Source of the DNA: a virus
Virus record (IMG/VR): IMGVR_UViG_3300023184_000150
Location: 1-57,429 of that record
Length of the DNA: 57,429 nt
Strand: one strand, 5' to 3'
Of the stretch, positions 6,691-16,330 are shown piece by piece. The notes under the pieces are model-generated. The model was not told the origin of the DNA. It worked only from the letters and a program-made list of their open reading frames with translations, and ran no database searches. Position 1 is the stretch's first letter; every line of letters starts with the position of its first letter. Both the position numbers and the translations under genes were made by a program.

Positions 6691-9600
6691 ATGGGGTATA
6701 CGGCAAATGGAGATTACGATGGTGTAGGTGATGATAAGCTACAGTCGGAAAATGTTGAGAATAAAACAAAGAAAGCTAGTAAAACTCCCGAAGAACAATT
6801 TGCCGCTGACTCTAAACAAAAAGTAGTTCAGTTAGGCGAAAATAATATTTTAAACAATTATAGGTCAGTTACCTATAACTTTACATTAGCTGCACTTGAT
6901 AACAGTAATCTTAAAGATCCCGAAACTTATAGAAATAGTGAATTAAAATTAATTATACTAAAGTCCGGCGGTAAGGGTAATCAAGGTATGGGAATTGGTG
7001 CTAAAATTAATACCGCTGCCTTTGCTCAAGAAGCTAGAGCAGACTTTGCTGCTAGAGATCCTAGAAGAACAGACTTAGCTGAAGAAACAAAAGTTGAAAG
7101 AAGTTTTGCGGCAGAATTAGTTGGCGGATTTAACAAAGATAGTCCGGGACGCTTTGACATGTTTATTGAAAATGTTGAAATTGAAACTTTAATGGCGCCC
7201 AGCGAACAAACAAATACTAGCATGGCCACTAAGATAACTTTTGATGTTATTGAGCCATATAGTATTAATGGATTTATAGAAGCATTACATATATCAGCAC
7301 TTTCTGCAGGATATCCTAGTTACCTGCAAGCCAGCTTTCTTTTAAAAATGGAATTTTGGGGATATCCTGATAATGAAGATTTACCATCTCCTGTAAAAAT
7401 TAAAGATGCCGAGCGTTATTTTCCATTTGGTTTAACTGCAATGGAAGTTGAAGTAACTGAAAGAGGAATGAAATATAAATGTTCAGCGGTGCCCTATAAT
7501 GAAAGAGCATTTGGGCAACCAAATAAAGTTAAAAAACCTATCAAGATGCAAGGTACTACTGTTGCAGAAATTCTTTTTGATTTTTTTAAAAATATAAATG
7601 CTCAGGTTGTTGAATCTGATAAAGAAAGTAAAGACTCTAAAGGCGCAAATGCAGGCCATGATGTATATGCAATGAAATTTCAAGAATGGGATCCTGAAAA
7701 AGGTTTTGTAGATAGTCTTCTTGGCGGCCAAATCGGTTACGCAAAATTTAATGAGATAATGAAAGACAATGCATTATATGCAATGAATGATCCTGGTGAT
7801 ACTAGCAAACCTAATGCATATCAAGCAGATGGCGCTAAACAACCTAGCACAGAACAACAAATAAGTCATCCTGAGAGTATAAAATATAACGCCAAAGATA
7901 GTGCGATACATTTTGGTGAAGGTATGGCTATTTCTGATGCTATTGCTTCAGTAATTAGAGATAGTGAATATGTTAAAGATATTTTAAAAAATATCGGAAC
8001 TAAACCAGGTGTTCCGGACGAGTTCGGAATGTTAGATTATTTTCTTATAAAAATTGAAGTAACTAATTTAGATGCAATTGATCAAAGTTCTCAAAAACCA
8101 TTTCAAAAATATACTTACGTAGTAAGCCCGTATAGAATACATATTAGTCGTATTCCTAATTATGGTCATGATAAAATAAAAGAAGAAACTTTAAAAAAGT
8201 TAAGTCTAAGAGAATATAATTATATCTATACAGGAAAAAATATAGATGTATTAGGATTTAAACTTAATTTTAACACTTTGTTTTTTGAAGCAATTCCTGC
8301 TTCTATGGCCAATAAAGATGTTGTTCCTTCTTCCAAAGCTGCTGCTCCTAATAATTCTCCAGATGTTAAAATAAAATCTAAAAGTGATGCAGATTATAAA
8401 GAAGCATCTGAAAAAGATCAAATACCTTCATCCCCGGTAAAAACTGACTCTACTCCGGTACAATCACCGACTGGTGGTAATGCAAGCCAACCTAAAGATG
8501 CTTATAGTTTATTAGCAAGAAACATGCATGAAGCAGTGGTTAATTCTAAAGCCAGTATGCTAACGGGAGAACTTGAAATATTAGGTGACCCTATGTTTTT
8601 AGTCACAGGCGGCGCAGGCAATTATAAACCTAAACCCGGCGGCAGAGGCAAAACTAGCATGGGAGAAGCTAATCACAATTATAGTGAAGTATTAATCACT
8701 GTTAATTTTAGAAATCCTATTGATTTTCAAAGTCTTGAAAACGGTGGAACAATGTATTTTGATCCAAATCGAGTACCGTTCAGTGGAGTATATAGAGTAC
8801 TAAAAGCAGTCAATACTTTTAAAGATGGTATTTTTAAACAACGGTTAGACATATTAAGATTACCTGGACAAATATTAGATACTAATCTAAAACCTGATAA
8901 TCCAAAAGACAGATTAGAACTATCTCCAAATCCTGATGATACAATAATACCAGATGAAACATTGGCCAATAGTCCTGAACAGCGTATGGACTCTGAAACT
9001 GTAATGGATCAATTGAACAGAGGATTGCCTAGTCAGGGATTACCCGGCGAGTTAAGCAATTTTACTGATGCCACAGGCGGTTTAGGCGGATCAGAACCAT
9101 CTATGTTAAATCAAACAGCTGGGTTTGTCTCTAATTTAGATGAGTTCTCGCAATCTTCAGTTATGGGTCAATCGTTGCCTGACGATGCATTATCTAATAT
9201 AAGATTACGCTCATCAGGGTTAGTAAGTTTAAGTCAAGATTCTTTAGGATCAGCAGCTACAGTTCAATCTGCTAGTGACACTTTAAATGGAGATAAATCA
9301 TTTACAAATTCTATATCAAATGCTCTACACAATAATAAAATTAATTCTGCATATAACATATCCAATATTGGATCTGGTATAGGTAAAGGCGCCAGTGTTT
9401 TAATCAATACCAACGAATATGTATCTTCATCACCCACAGCTAATGAAATTAAACAGGGATTAAATATTAATCCTGTAGCGTTAGCACCAGGCAGTATTAG
9501 TAATGTGGCAGGATCATCTAATGGAATAACTCCGAGTTCTATTTCAGCAATACAAGGAATGAGCGGCGGCTATGGAAAACTAATAGGAGGTTTAGGAAAT

Positions 9601-10170
9601 AAGATAACATCTTTAACTTCATTATCTTCAGACCCACAGGGAATTGCTGCTAGAGTAGGATTAAATCCTGGAAGACTATCTGGACTTACCGGTGGCGGCC
9701 TGCAAAGTAAATTGGCAAGTCAAATTACAAACATAGTTGATAGCACACCTGAAAATGTAAATTTATCACAAGCTGCATCTGCAGGACTTGCATTAGATTA
9801 TCTACCAGCTAGTAAAATGTCAAATATTCCAGCAACTCCACAATTTGCAACTGCACCTATTCCACAAGCAGATCCGGGGTATTCTAAACAAGTTGCTGGT
9901 AGAGGACTTCCTGCATTGCAGAATCTATATGGTGTTAATAGCCCAACTAAACTATCTACTAATTTAGTTCCACAAGAATTGATTGCTGAAGCTAAATCAG
10001 CAGCTCCGGCAATATCTACAAATCCTTATTCAAATTTAACCGGGTCATCTAACTCAGTTGATATAAATTCAATGAAGGATAAATTAGCATCTGCTAAAAC
10101 TCAATTAGCGGGTGTGTCTAATATTTCAGGTAATAGTCCTTTAGATAAGTTAATTAATAAATTTGGATAA
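6691..10170 (+). CDS. Large baseplate hub-region structural protein
   Basis: A 1159-residue virion protein of uncertain fold. The N-terminal 550 residues look globular, with NYRSVTYNFTLAALDNSNL, then SYLQASFLLKMEFWGYP. A conserved block near residues 620-735 includes FRNPIDFQSL, then PFSGVYRVL and LDILRLPGQ. The last 400 residues are Ser/Asn/Gly-rich, low-complexity and repeat-poor. Its position between gp53 and the gp5-like hub suggests it occupies the gp27/hub slot; I recall similar large structural proteins there in cyanophages. The T4 name is not assigned. Confidence 0.65.
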   Translation: MGYTANGDYDGVGDDKLQSENVENKTKKASKTPEEQFAADSKQKVVQLGENNILNNYRSVTYNFTLAALDNSNLKDPETYRNSELKLIILKSGGKGNQGMGIGAKINTAAFAQEARADFAARDPRRTDLAEETKVERSFAAELVGGFNKDSPGRFDMFIENVEIETLMAPSEQTNTSMATKITFDVIEPYSINGFIEALHISALSAGYPSYLQASFLLKMEFWGYPDNEDLPSPVKIKDAERYFPFGLTAMEVEVTERGMKYKCSAVPYNERAFGQPNKVKKPIKMQGTTVAEILFDFFKNINAQVVESDKESKDSKGANAGHDVYAMKFQEWDPEKGFVDSLLGGQIGYAKFNEIMKDNALYAMNDPGDTSKPNAYQADGAKQPSTEQQISHPESIKYNAKDSAIHFGEGMAISDAIASVIRDSEYVKDILKNIGTKPGVPDEFGMLDYFLIKIEVTNLDAIDQSSQKPFQKYTYVVSPYRIHISRIPNYGHDKIKEETLKKLSLREYNYIYTGKNIDVLGFKLNFNTLFFEAIPASMANKDVVPSSKAAAPNNSPDVKIKSKSDADYKEASEKDQIPSSPVKTDSTPVQSPTGGNASQPKDAYSLLARNMHEAVVNSKASMLTGELEILGDPMFLVTGGAGNYKPKPGGRGKTSMGEANHNYSEVLITVNFRNPIDFQSLENGGTMYFDPNRVPFSGVYRVLKAVNTFKDGIFKQRLDILRLPGQILDTNLKPDNPKDRLELSPNPDDTIIPDETLANSPEQRMDSETVMDQLNRGLPSQGLPGELSNFTDATGGLGGSEPSMLNQTAGFVSNLDEFSQSSVMGQSLPDDALSNIRLRSSGLVSLSQDSLGSAATVQSASDTLNGDKSFTNSISNALHNNKINSAYNISNIGSGIGKGASVLINTNEYVSSSPTANEIKQGLNINPVALAPGSISNVAGSSNGITPSSISAIQGMSGGYGKLIGGLGNKITSLTSLSSDPQGIAARVGLNPGRLSGLTGGGLQSKLASQITNIVDSTPENVNLSQAASAGLALDYLPASKMSNIPATPQFATAPIPQADPGYSKQVAGRGLPALQNLYGVNSPTKLSTNLVPQELIAEAKSAAPAISTNPYSNLTGSSNSVDINSMKDKLASAKTQLAGVSNISGNSPLDKLINKFG

Positions 10171-10175
10171 AAAAT

Positions 10176-12461
10176 ATGGGTTTTGAAAAACGATCACGCT
10201 CTCCGCTAGCCACACCAGGACCGTTCCTTGCTGAAGTAACCAGCCATCTTGATCCTACATACATGGGTGGATTAGAAGTTGCTCTGCTCAAAGGAATGCC
10301 TAGCATATCCAAAGAGCAAGGAGAAACTTATGTAGTTAGATATCTAAGTCCATTTAGTGGAGTTACATCAATAAGATTTGAAGGAACAAATAGTAGCGAC
10401 TTTAATGATGTACAAAAAAGTTATGGTATGTGGATGGTTCCTCCTGACATCGGCGCCACTGTTATGGTAATATTCATTGACGGAGATCCTAATCAAGGTT
10501 ATTGGATGGGGTGTGTTAGTGATGTTTTTCAAAATCATATGATACCCGGTATTGCTGCAAGTAGGCAAACTGAAATGACTGATGAGCAGCGTAGAAAATA
10601 TGGTACAGATTATCTACCAGTTGCTGAGTTCCATAAAAAATCAAAAGATTTACAAAATCCAAATCCTGAAAGATTTAAAAAACCTATACATCCGTTCGCT
10701 GACAGATTAGTACAGCAAGGACTGTTATTAGATCCAATTAGAGGAGTTACATCAAGTAGTGCTAGACGTGAAACTCCTAGTGGAGTATTTGGTATTTCTA
10801 CACCAGGCCCATTAGATACAAGCGCAGGGGCAAAACGTGGTAATATAGGATATGGAGCAGGAAAAGCCGCACCTGTAAGTAGGCTAGGCGGCTCAACATT
10901 TGTTATGGATGATGGTGACGTTAATGGTCAAAATGAATTAATAAGATTGCGTACCAGAACAGGACATCAGATATTAATGCATAATACTTATGATTTAATT
11001 TACATAGCAAATAGTCAAGGTACTGCTTGGATTGAATTAACTTCTAATGGTAAAATTGATATATATTCACATGATAGTGTAAGCATACATACGGAACATG
11101 ATTTTAACTTTCTTGCCGATAGAGATATTAATATTGAAGCAGGCCGCAATATTCATGTCAAAGCAGGTAAGAATATGGAAACCAATATTACAGGTTATAA
11201 TTACCTTACTGTAGATGAAAATCAAAAGATTGCTATTAGAGGAACACATGACGAGACTATCGGCGATACAGTTAAAATAACAGTAGGCAATAGTTACAAT
11301 TTAAATGTTTCACAAGATATTAAACAATCTGCAGCGGGAACTATTAATCTTAAATCGAACGGAAATATTAATTTAGATACACAGTCACAACTAAATTTGG
11401 GTGCTGTTGGAAATATGATCGGTACCGCAGCAAATATTCATTGGAATGGTCCAGCTGCGGGACCTGCTACCGCCGCTGATAACGCAGAAGTACCACCAGA
11501 TTTACCATTGTTTAGTTTGCCTCAACGATTAGTAAGTTGGGGATGGAGTGACGGAAAGTTTTATAATACAGGAACAATTAAAACTATCATGCAACGTGCT
11601 CCGACACACGAACCTTGGCCACAACATGAATCGATTAACCCATTGCAATTTACTCCACCGGCAACTGATGTTACATTAGCAAATAGAACAGCATCAGGAA
11701 TTCCACCAAACCCAGCAGCAGACAAACAACCTCCTGCAAATCCACCTGATGTAACTCCGGGAACATGCACTCCTGAATATTCTAAAGACATTAATGCTGG
11801 TTCTTCTCAAGAAGGCATTAGTGCTATTAAAGCCGCATGTGCAAAATATGGATTAACTACTCCGATTGCAGTAGCATCTTTATTAGGTATAGCAGGCGGA
11901 GAATGTCGATGGAAGCTAGTTGAAGAAGGATTTAACTATAAAGCAGATAGATTATTACAAGTATTTCCTAGCGTGTTTAAAGGTGATGCTGCCCTAGCAC
12001 AACAGTATGCAGGCAATCCTAATAACTCCTTACCTGAATTCTTATATGGATATACTACAAATAAAGGAAAAGGCCTAGGAAATACACAATCCGGAGATGG
12101 TGGAAAATATATAGGTAGAGGGTATATTCAATTAACTGGTAGAAGTAATTATGCTAGGTATGGAACAATGATTGGACAAGATTTAATTGGAAATCCTCAA
12201 CTATTAAATACTCCAACTATTGCTGCTGAAGTTGCTGTTAAGTATATGTTAGATAGATGTAAAGTTGCTCAGTCAGATCCTGGTTATTTTGAAGCAGCAT
12301 GTAAAGCAATTGGATTTAACACTCCTGATATTCATACTCGTAAAAAAGGATATTATGAATGTTTCTTGGGTCAATTACAAGGCAAAATGCTAAGTTCTGG
12401 CAATAATGGTATTGTTACAGATAGTAGTGGTAACCCAATTAAGACCGGGTCTGGTAGTTAA
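10176..12461 (+). CDS. 5: Baseplate hub/spike protein with C-terminal GH19-type hydrolase (gp5-like)
   Basis: A 761-residue equivalent of T4 gp5, the central membrane-puncturing spike. Residues about 50-115 form the gp5-type OB-fold (YGMWMVPPDIGATVMVIFID). Residues about 290-415 have the repeated short strands of the triple-stranded beta-helix (DINIEAGRNIHVKAGKN). A Pro-rich linker follows. The C-terminal 200 residues match a GH19 chitinase/endolysin domain: a catalytic-Glu region GIAGGEC near residue 575, NYKADRLLQVFPS, and GRGYIQLTGRSNY. T4 gp5 instead carries a T4-lysozyme-type domain in the middle of the chain. The enzyme would open the peptidoglycan during DNA injection. Confidence 0.85.
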   Translation: MGFEKRSRSPLATPGPFLAEVTSHLDPTYMGGLEVALLKGMPSISKEQGETYVVRYLSPFSGVTSIRFEGTNSSDFNDVQKSYGMWMVPPDIGATVMVIFIDGDPNQGYWMGCVSDVFQNHMIPGIAASRQTEMTDEQRRKYGTDYLPVAEFHKKSKDLQNPNPERFKKPIHPFADRLVQQGLLLDPIRGVTSSSARRETPSGVFGISTPGPLDTSAGAKRGNIGYGAGKAAPVSRLGGSTFVMDDGDVNGQNELIRLRTRTGHQILMHNTYDLIYIANSQGTAWIELTSNGKIDIYSHDSVSIHTEHDFNFLADRDINIEAGRNIHVKAGKNMETNITGYNYLTVDENQKIAIRGTHDETIGDTVKITVGNSYNLNVSQDIKQSAAGTINLKSNGNINLDTQSQLNLGAVGNMIGTAANIHWNGPAAGPATAADNAEVPPDLPLFSLPQRLVSWGWSDGKFYNTGTIKTIMQRAPTHEPWPQHESINPLQFTPPATDVTLANRTASGIPPNPAADKQPPANPPDVTPGTCTPEYSKDINAGSSQEGISAIKAACAKYGLTTPIAVASLLGIAGGECRWKLVEEGFNYKADRLLQVFPSVFKGDAALAQQYAGNPNNSLPEFLYGYTTNKGKGLGNTQSGDGGKYIGRGYIQLTGRSNYARYGTMIGQDLIGNPQLLNTPTIAAEVAVKYMLDRCKVAQSDPGYFEAACKAIGFNTPDIHTRKKGYYECFLGQLQGKMLSSGNNGIVTDSSGNPIKTGSGS

Positions 12462-12471
12462 TAAATATAAT

Positions 12472-12909
12472 ATGCCTTACAAGAATCTTGAAATTAATCC
12501 TGTACAATATAACCCTCAACATACTGATCAATTAAGTCAGTTTTATAAAGGATTTAGTACAGTTAATCCTAGTAACAGGGGATCTAAACTTTATGATTTT
12601 GATTTAATTAAACAAGATATACTTAATCAATTTAATACTCGTAAAGGCCAACGAGTTATGAATCCTAAATTTGGAACTATAATTTGGGATTTATTAATGG
12701 AACCACTAACCCCACGAACAAAAGAATTACTTACAGGTGATATTACCACAATTTGTAAATATGATCCTAGAGTGTATCCGTCTCAAATATCAATAAATGA
12801 ATATCCAGAAGGGTATATAGTAGAAATTGTTTTATCAATGAAAAATACTAATCAGTCTAGTGTTTTAAAACTAGCGTTTGATCAAAAGATTGGATTAAAA
12901 TTACAATAA
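12472..12909 (+). CDS. 25: Baseplate wedge subunit gp25
   Basis: A 145-residue gpW/gp25-family wedge component (fold related to T4 lysozyme but inactive). It shows KQDILNQFNTRKGQRVMNPK, then FGTIIWDLLMEPL, diagnostic of the family. The start at 12472 (MPYKNLEINP) is preferred. A longer in-frame start at 12406 lies inside the gp5-like gene and adds residues that do not look like gp25. It is followed by a late box and gp6, the conserved T4 order. Confidence 0.92.
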   Translation: MPYKNLEINPVQYNPQHTDQLSQFYKGFSTVNPSNRGSKLYDFDLIKQDILNQFNTRKGQRVMNPKFGTIIWDLLMEPLTPRTKELLTGDITTICKYDPRVYPSQISINEYPEGYIVEIVLSMKNTNQSSVLKLAFDQKIGLKLQ

Positions 12910-12929
12910 TCTGCCCACTTAATTACTAC

Positions 12930-12937
12930 AATAAATA
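12930..12937 (+). promoter_or_regulatory. Late-type promoter box before gp6
   Basis: AATAAATA, one mismatch from the T4 late box TATAAATA, lies 14 bp before the gp6 ATG in the 42-bp gap between gp25 and gp6. Confidence 0.5.
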
Positions 12938-12951
12938 CGGTATAAACTATT

Positions 12952-15900
12952 ATGATACCATCAACAAACACAAAATTATTAGTCAGCGAAGATTGGAAAA
13001 AGATTTATCAATCTTTCCGTAATGCTGACTTTAAAAGTTACGACTTTGAAACACTTCGTCGTACAATGATTCAATATCTTCAGGAAAAATATCCTGAAGA
13101 ATTCAACGATTATATTGATAGTAGTGAGTATATTGCACTTATTGATGTTATTGCCTATCTAGGTCAAAATTTAAGTTTTCGTATTGATTTAAATGCTCGT
13201 GAAAACTTTTTAGAAACTGCTCAACGCCGTGACAGTATTTTAAGACTTGCTCAACTAATTAGTTATAATCCTGATAGAAACACTCCGGCTAGCGGCCTTT
13301 TAAAAATTACAGCAATTGCTACTACTGATAATGTGTATGATTCAAATGGTTCAAATTTATCCAATACAACAATAGGATGGAATGATCCCACAAATCCAGA
13401 CTGGTATCAACAATTCATTAATATTATGAATTCTGCTATGTCAAGTAATTTTGGTAATTCTGTTGATAGAAAAACTATCGATGGTATAATTACTGAAAAA
13501 TATCAGATTAATAGTTCAAATGCTGACGTTCCAATTTTTAATTTTTCTAAAAGTATAAATGGTACGGCGATGAATTTTGAAATTGTACCTGCTACATTTT
13601 CAAATAAAGACTACATTTATGAAGAAGCACCTGCCCCAGCAACTCCGTTTAGCATTATTTACAAAAATGATAATCAAGGAAGTGCTAGTGCTAACACAGG
13701 ATTCTTTGCACATTTTAAACAAGGTAGTTTAAGTGTTTCTAGATTTAATGTTGATTCTCCTGTACCAAATGAAATTATAGGAATTAATACACCCGATATC
13801 AATAATACCGATACATGGTTATGGCAATTAGATAAAAATGGAAATTTTTCTACATTATGGTCACAAGTTCCTTCTTTATTGGGAAACAATGTTATATATA
13901 ACAGTCTTAATAAAAGTATTAGATCTGTATATGCTGTAAGTACAAGAGACTTAGATCAAATAGATTTAAATTTTGCTGATGGTATTTTTGGAGATCTTCC
14001 TAAAGGGGAGTTTAGATTTTTCTATAGGCAAAGTAACGGATCTACATATATTATAAAACCTGAGCAAATGCGTGGAATTATAATTTCAATTCCATATACA
14101 AATGCATTAGGACAAAATCATTCCTTGCAAATTACCTTTAGCTTACAATACACTGTAACTAATAGTGCTGGTCCCGAATCTAATTCGAGCATACAAACTA
14201 AAGCACCTCAGGTTTATTACACTCAAAATAGAATGATTACAGGGGAAGATTATAATATTGCCCCGTTAAAAGCAGGATCAGACATTTTAAAAATTAAGAG
14301 TACTAATAGAATATCTAGCGGACTTAGCAAATATTTTGACTTGTCTGATGTTAGTGGAAAATATAGTAAAACAAATATATTTGCCACTGACGGAATTCTT
14401 TATAAAGAAGAAAAAGAAAATATAGTTGAATTTGAATTTATAGGAACACCGAATCGGAATCAAGCAGCAGCATTTATTAAAAACACATTAAATCCTATTG
14501 TATCATCTACTCAATTGCGATCTTTTTACTTTGACAATTATGATAGAATTGATTTACTAACAGTTTCAGCATTTTGGAATCTAGTAAATTCAATTCCAAA
14601 CGAAAGTCGTGGATATTTTAATCGAGGTATTGTTCCTACCCCAATTGGAACATTCTCTTCAACAGCATTGCAATATGTAGTTCCTGGATCTATTATAAAG
14701 TTTGTATCACCATATGGAAATTATTTTGATAAAAATAATAAACTTAGAACTATTCCTAGTGCAGGAATCCCCACTGGTGGTCGTTCATATATTTGGGCTA
14801 CAGTTAAGCAGGTAATAGGCGACGGTGCTAACTATGGTCAAGGTAAATTATCTGACGGGACAGGTCCGGTGGTATTATCAACATTTGTTCCGCAAGGCGC
14901 TATTCCTCAAGAAGTTATTTACAAATATAGTAATATCTTAAATTATTCTATAGAAACAGAAATTGCAAATATATGTATAACCAAAAGAAATTTTGGATTA
15001 ACAATTAATTCTTATACAAGACAGTGGAATATTATTCTTAATTCTAATTTAAACCCAACTGGTTCTTTTAGTATATCTAATCAAAATAATGTAGAAGATG
15101 CGGGGCTTGATGCTAGTTGGTTAATTGCATTTATTTGGACTGGAAAAAAATACAAAATCAAATATAGAACTTTAAATTATATTTTTGAAAGTAATAAAGA
15201 AACTGCATTTTTTAATAATAATTCTTCTGTAAATTATGATTATACAACCAATGCAGTAATTAAAGATAAAATTATTGTTCTTTCAATAAATCCTACAATA
15301 GAAAACTCGGGCGGCCTCGGGTATGATCATATATGGCAAATAGATGACTCTATTATAGAATCTGATGGATATGTTAATCCTTCAAAAATAAAAGTCAGTT
15401 TTTATGATGACACAAATACAGGACAAATTTTAGATCCTAATTCGTTTGATGAAATAGTAGGCACACAATATGTTTATTTTAAGCAAATAAATTCAAGCAC
15501 ACGATATAGTCTAACATCAGATGACATAATTCCTCATTATAATGAATATTCTGTACCAAATACGGAAAAAACTGACGGACAATTGTTTTATTTTTATTCA
15601 AAAGATGTAGATGTTGTTAAGTATTGGTCATCTACCTATCAACGATTTGTATATACTGATCAATATTTTGGAAGAATTGGTAGATCTGATATTAAATTTC
15701 AATACGAACATAATAGCGGGGAAGAACGAAGGATTGATCCTAGTAAATCAAATATTATAGATATATATGTTTTAACTACAACGTATGATAATGATGTAAG
15801 AAGTTGGTTACTTGGAAATGCATCATCAGAACCTATGCCTCCTACAAGTCAAAGTTTAGGACAAAATTATAATTCAACATTATTACCTATTAAAGCAATT

Positions 15901-16329
15901 AGTGATGAAATTATTTTTCACCCTGCTTCTTATAAAATATTATTTGGTACAAAAGCTAATGTTAATTTACAGGCAAAATTTAAAGCAGTTAAAAATCCTG
16001 ATAAAATATTAACCGACAATGATTTAAAAACAAAAATACTTTTAGCAATTAATGACTTTTTTGCTTTAGAAAATTGGGATTTTGGACAATCATTTCACTT
16101 TGGCGAATTATCAACTTATATAATGAATTTATTGACTCCGTATATCACTAACTTTGTTATAGTTCCAATTTCAGATAGTAATAGTTTTGGAAGTTTATAT
16201 GAAGTAACCTGTTTATCAAATGAAATATTTGTTAGTGGAGCACAAATAACCGATATTGAGATCATCGACGCTATTACAGCATCACAATTAAAGTCTTCTT
16301 CATCAATCATAACAACGAGCGGAACATAA
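12952..16329 (+). CDS. 6: Baseplate wedge subunit gp6
   Basis: A 1125-residue protein. The N-terminal 130 residues carry the gp6/baseplate-J pattern (DFETLRRTMIQYLQEKYPEE, then EYIALIDVIAYLGQNLSFRI, then RDSILRLAQLISYNP). gp6 forms the inner iris ring of the wedge that drives baseplate opening. It is much longer than T4 gp6 (660), with an enlarged middle. The C-terminal GELSTYIMNLLTP region resembles the conserved end of the family. It directly follows gp25 and ends one base before the giant gene. Confidence 0.9.
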   Translation: MIPSTNTKLLVSEDWKKIYQSFRNADFKSYDFETLRRTMIQYLQEKYPEEFNDYIDSSEYIALIDVIAYLGQNLSFRIDLNARENFLETAQRRDSILRLAQLISYNPDRNTPASGLLKITAIATTDNVYDSNGSNLSNTTIGWNDPTNPDWYQQFINIMNSAMSSNFGNSVDRKTIDGIITEKYQINSSNADVPIFNFSKSINGTAMNFEIVPATFSNKDYIYEEAPAPATPFSIIYKNDNQGSASANTGFFAHFKQGSLSVSRFNVDSPVPNEIIGINTPDINNTDTWLWQLDKNGNFSTLWSQVPSLLGNNVIYNSLNKSIRSVYAVSTRDLDQIDLNFADGIFGDLPKGEFRFFYRQSNGSTYIIKPEQMRGIIISIPYTNALGQNHSLQITFSLQYTVTNSAGPESNSSIQTKAPQVYYTQNRMITGEDYNIAPLKAGSDILKIKSTNRISSGLSKYFDLSDVSGKYSKTNIFATDGILYKEEKENIVEFEFIGTPNRNQAAAFIKNTLNPIVSSTQLRSFYFDNYDRIDLLTVSAFWNLVNSIPNESRGYFNRGIVPTPIGTFSSTALQYVVPGSIIKFVSPYGNYFDKNNKLRTIPSAGIPTGGRSYIWATVKQVIGDGANYGQGKLSDGTGPVVLSTFVPQGAIPQEVIYKYSNILNYSIETEIANICITKRNFGLTINSYTRQWNIILNSNLNPTGSFSISNQNNVEDAGLDASWLIAFIWTGKKYKIKYRTLNYIFESNKETAFFNNNSSVNYDYTTNAVIKDKIIVLSINPTIENSGGLGYDHIWQIDDSIIESDGYVNPSKIKVSFYDDTNTGQILDPNSFDEIVGTQYVYFKQINSSTRYSLTSDDIIPHYNEYSVPNTEKTDGQLFYFYSKDVDVVKYWSSTYQRFVYTDQYFGRIGRSDIKFQYEHNSGEERRIDPSKSNIIDIYVLTTTYDNDVRSWLLGNASSEPMPPTSQSLGQNYNSTLLPIKAISDEIIFHPASYKILFGTKANVNLQAKFKAVKNPDKILTDNDLKTKILLAINDFFALENWDFGQSFHFGELSTYIMNLLTPYITNFVIVPISDSNSFGSLYEVTCLSNEIFVSGAQITDIEIIDAITASQLKSSSSIITTSGT

Positions 16330-16330
16330 A

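Noticed and set aside
12460-12467. Late promoter box (AATAAATA) for gp25
   Set aside because: It ends only 4 bp before the ATG and overlaps the end of the gp5-like gene, so transcription would begin at or after the start codon.
12406-12471. Longer start for gp25
   Set aside because: The extra residues lie within the gp5-like coding sequence and do not match gp25. The ATG at 12472 gives the expected protein.
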